Below are positions 5,641 to 6,215 of a DNA stretch of 6,215 nucleotides, piece after piece. Positions within the stretch are counted from its first letter, which is position 1. Every line of letters starts with the position of its first letter. A model generated the notes under the pieces. That model was given only the letters and a program-made list of their open reading frames with translations, did not search any database and was not told the DNA's origin. The stretch covers positions 1 to 6,215 of the forward strand of contig SBHI01000029.1 in assembly GCA_006226225.1 (NCBI GenBank). Direction: 5' to 3'. The position numbers and the translations under genes are program-made. Origin of the DNA: Alphaproteobacteria bacterium. Lineage in GTDB: Bacteria; Pseudomonadota; Alphaproteobacteria; Micavibrionales; CSBR16-224.

Positions 5641-5669
5641 ACTATAAAAAGGGGTGATTAATATGTCAA
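5641..5669 (-). promoter_or_regulatory. Sigma-70 promoter of the 132-residue protein gene
   Basis: On the minus strand a perfect TTGACA (5669-5664) is separated by exactly 17 bases from TATAGT (5646-5641), a five-of-six -10 match. It is the best promoter in the window. The start would be near 5634, leaving a leader of about 83 bases that contains a hairpin and a direct repeat. It lies just beyond the stop of the upstream hydrolase gene, so the two need not be co-transcribed. Confidence 0.7.
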
Positions 5670-5696
5670 TACATAATGGAAAGAAATGGCGATGTT

Positions 5697-6215
5697 TTAT
5701 TCGGCAACGGCTTTTTCTTTCACGTCTTCCGTTTTTTCCGGAGCGGTTTTTTGCGGCTGTTCTTGCTGCTGCTGTTGCGGCGCATACCGGCTCATCAACA
5801 TCTGATATACGATATTCATCAGAAAAGGCGAGGTGTTTTGGACAAGGACACGCACCCCGTCCGGATTGGGGTGAACGCGGTCTTTTAGATTATATTCCGG
5901 TTTCAAAGCGACACCGTCCAGAAAGAACGGGTAAAACGGCACATTATAGCGCTGTGCAAGAATGGGATAAACGCTGTCGAATTTTTTCGCATAGGCATCG
6001 CCAAGATTGCGCGGCGATTTGATCCCCATCAGGACAGGTTGTATATGCTGGGCTTGCAAAAGTTTAATCACCTTCTCGATGGCGGCATAGGTGTTACCGG
6101 GTTCCATTCCTTTTAGCGCGTCATTGGCACCGAGGACAATGACGACAAGATCCGGATTTTGTTTCAGATGAAAAGGCAGACGGTTAAAACCGGCAAGGGC
6201 GGTGTCGCCTGATTT
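5697..6215 (-). CDS. TesA-like SGNH hydrolase (esterase/lysophospholipase), 5' end outside window
   Basis: The leftward frame is open from the right edge and gives 172 visible residues to the TAA at 5697. The methionine at 6107 is internal: codons upstream of it already encode family sequence. Resemblance to E. coli TesA (acyl-CoA thioesterase I/protease I/lysophospholipase L1) is clear. Visible are block II SGDT (Gly3 of the fragment), block III GAND (29-32, oxyanion-hole Asn31), PVLMGIKSPRNLG, YPILAQRYNVPFYPFFLDGV, and block V DRVHP with catalytic Asp112 and His115. The GDSL-type serine block and any signal peptide are missing only because the window ends. TesA relatives are usually periplasmic and hydrolyse acyl esters or thioesters. 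Unlike E. coli TesA, this one carries a low-complexity C-terminal tail of about 27 residues (QQQQQ, then Glu/Lys/Pro). There is no terminator after the stop. Whether thioesterase or arylesterase is the main activity cannot be told. Confidence 0.9.
   Translation of the reverse strand, partial: KSGDTALAGFNRLPFHLKQNPDLVVIVLGANDALKGMEPGNTYAAIEKVIKLLQAQHIQPVLMGIKSPRNLGDAYAKKFDSVYPILAQRYNVPFYPFFLDGVALKPEYNLKDRVHPNPDGVRVLVQNTSPFLMNIVYQMLMSRYAPQQQQQEQPQKTAPEKTEDVKEKAVAE
5763..5777 (-). repeat. CAA/CAG trinucleotide tract encoding five glutamines
   Basis: Five glutamine codons in a row (CAA CAG CAG CAG CAA on the minus strand) begin the low-complexity tail of the SGNH hydrolase. Two further glutamines with a proline, and then Lys/Glu-rich residues, follow. 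Such a tract can vary in length by replication slippage without changing frame. Confidence 0.7.

Noticed and set aside
5654..6022. Plus-strand frames (122 and 70 codons) opposite the SGNH hydrolase
   Set aside because: The minus strand carries clear TesA blocks II, III and V. The plus frames include the complement of the glutamine tract and carry no motif.
5697..6107. SGNH hydrolase as a short complete protein starting at the methionine at 6107
   Set aside because: The frame continues upstream to the window edge and encodes SGDT and GAND, essential family blocks, so this methionine is internal.

Overview
The window looks like an ordinary, gene-dense bacterial chromosome segment, most likely from a Pseudomonadota and probably an alphaproteobacterium. 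This rests on a UbiG of the alphaproteobacterial/mitochondrial style (WWDENGPFKPLHKLSPVRL, then RWVPRGTHQW), ubiquinone biosynthesis itself, and a close relative of GabD. Base composition is mixed, with GC-leaning genes and AT-rich spacers. I cannot name a genus. There is no integrase, transposase, tRNA, rRNA or CRISPR array, and no stretch over about 150 bases lacks a gene.

Left part (1-2391): a gene of unknown function runs leftward off the window edge. It is open to the boundary, about 252 codons are visible, and its product carries an internal sequence duplication. A 145-base spacer separates it from the divergent, rightward gabD (succinate-semialdehyde dehydrogenase), which has an excellent ribosome-binding site. 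gabD meets the next gene tail to tail, and both stop codons lie within one TTAA tetranucleotide.

Middle (2388-5049): ubiG and an AI-2E-family membrane protein gene lie leftward with a 29-base overlap, forming a probable two-gene operon. Across a 147-base AT-rich spacer, an unrecognised 210-residue protein gene runs rightward. It ends before a strong bidirectional hairpin terminator at 5092-5125.

Right part (5153-6215): a 132-residue exported or membrane-anchored protein gene runs leftward into the same terminator. Its upstream region holds the best promoter in the window (TTGACA, 17 bases, TATAGT), followed by a symmetric hairpin that would sit at the very 5' end of the mRNA and by an 11-base direct repeat. 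Upstream of it, a TesA-like SGNH hydrolase gene runs off the right edge with its catalytic-serine end missing.

Functionally this is mostly housekeeping: GABA/succinate-semialdehyde oxidation, ubiquinone O-methylation, a permease-like protein and an esterase/thioesterase. I see no coherent new multi-gene system. The points most worth following up are the structured leader of the 132-residue protein, the duplicated unknown protein at the left edge, the A7 tract inside the ubiG/permease overlap, and the predicted cofactor preference of GabD.
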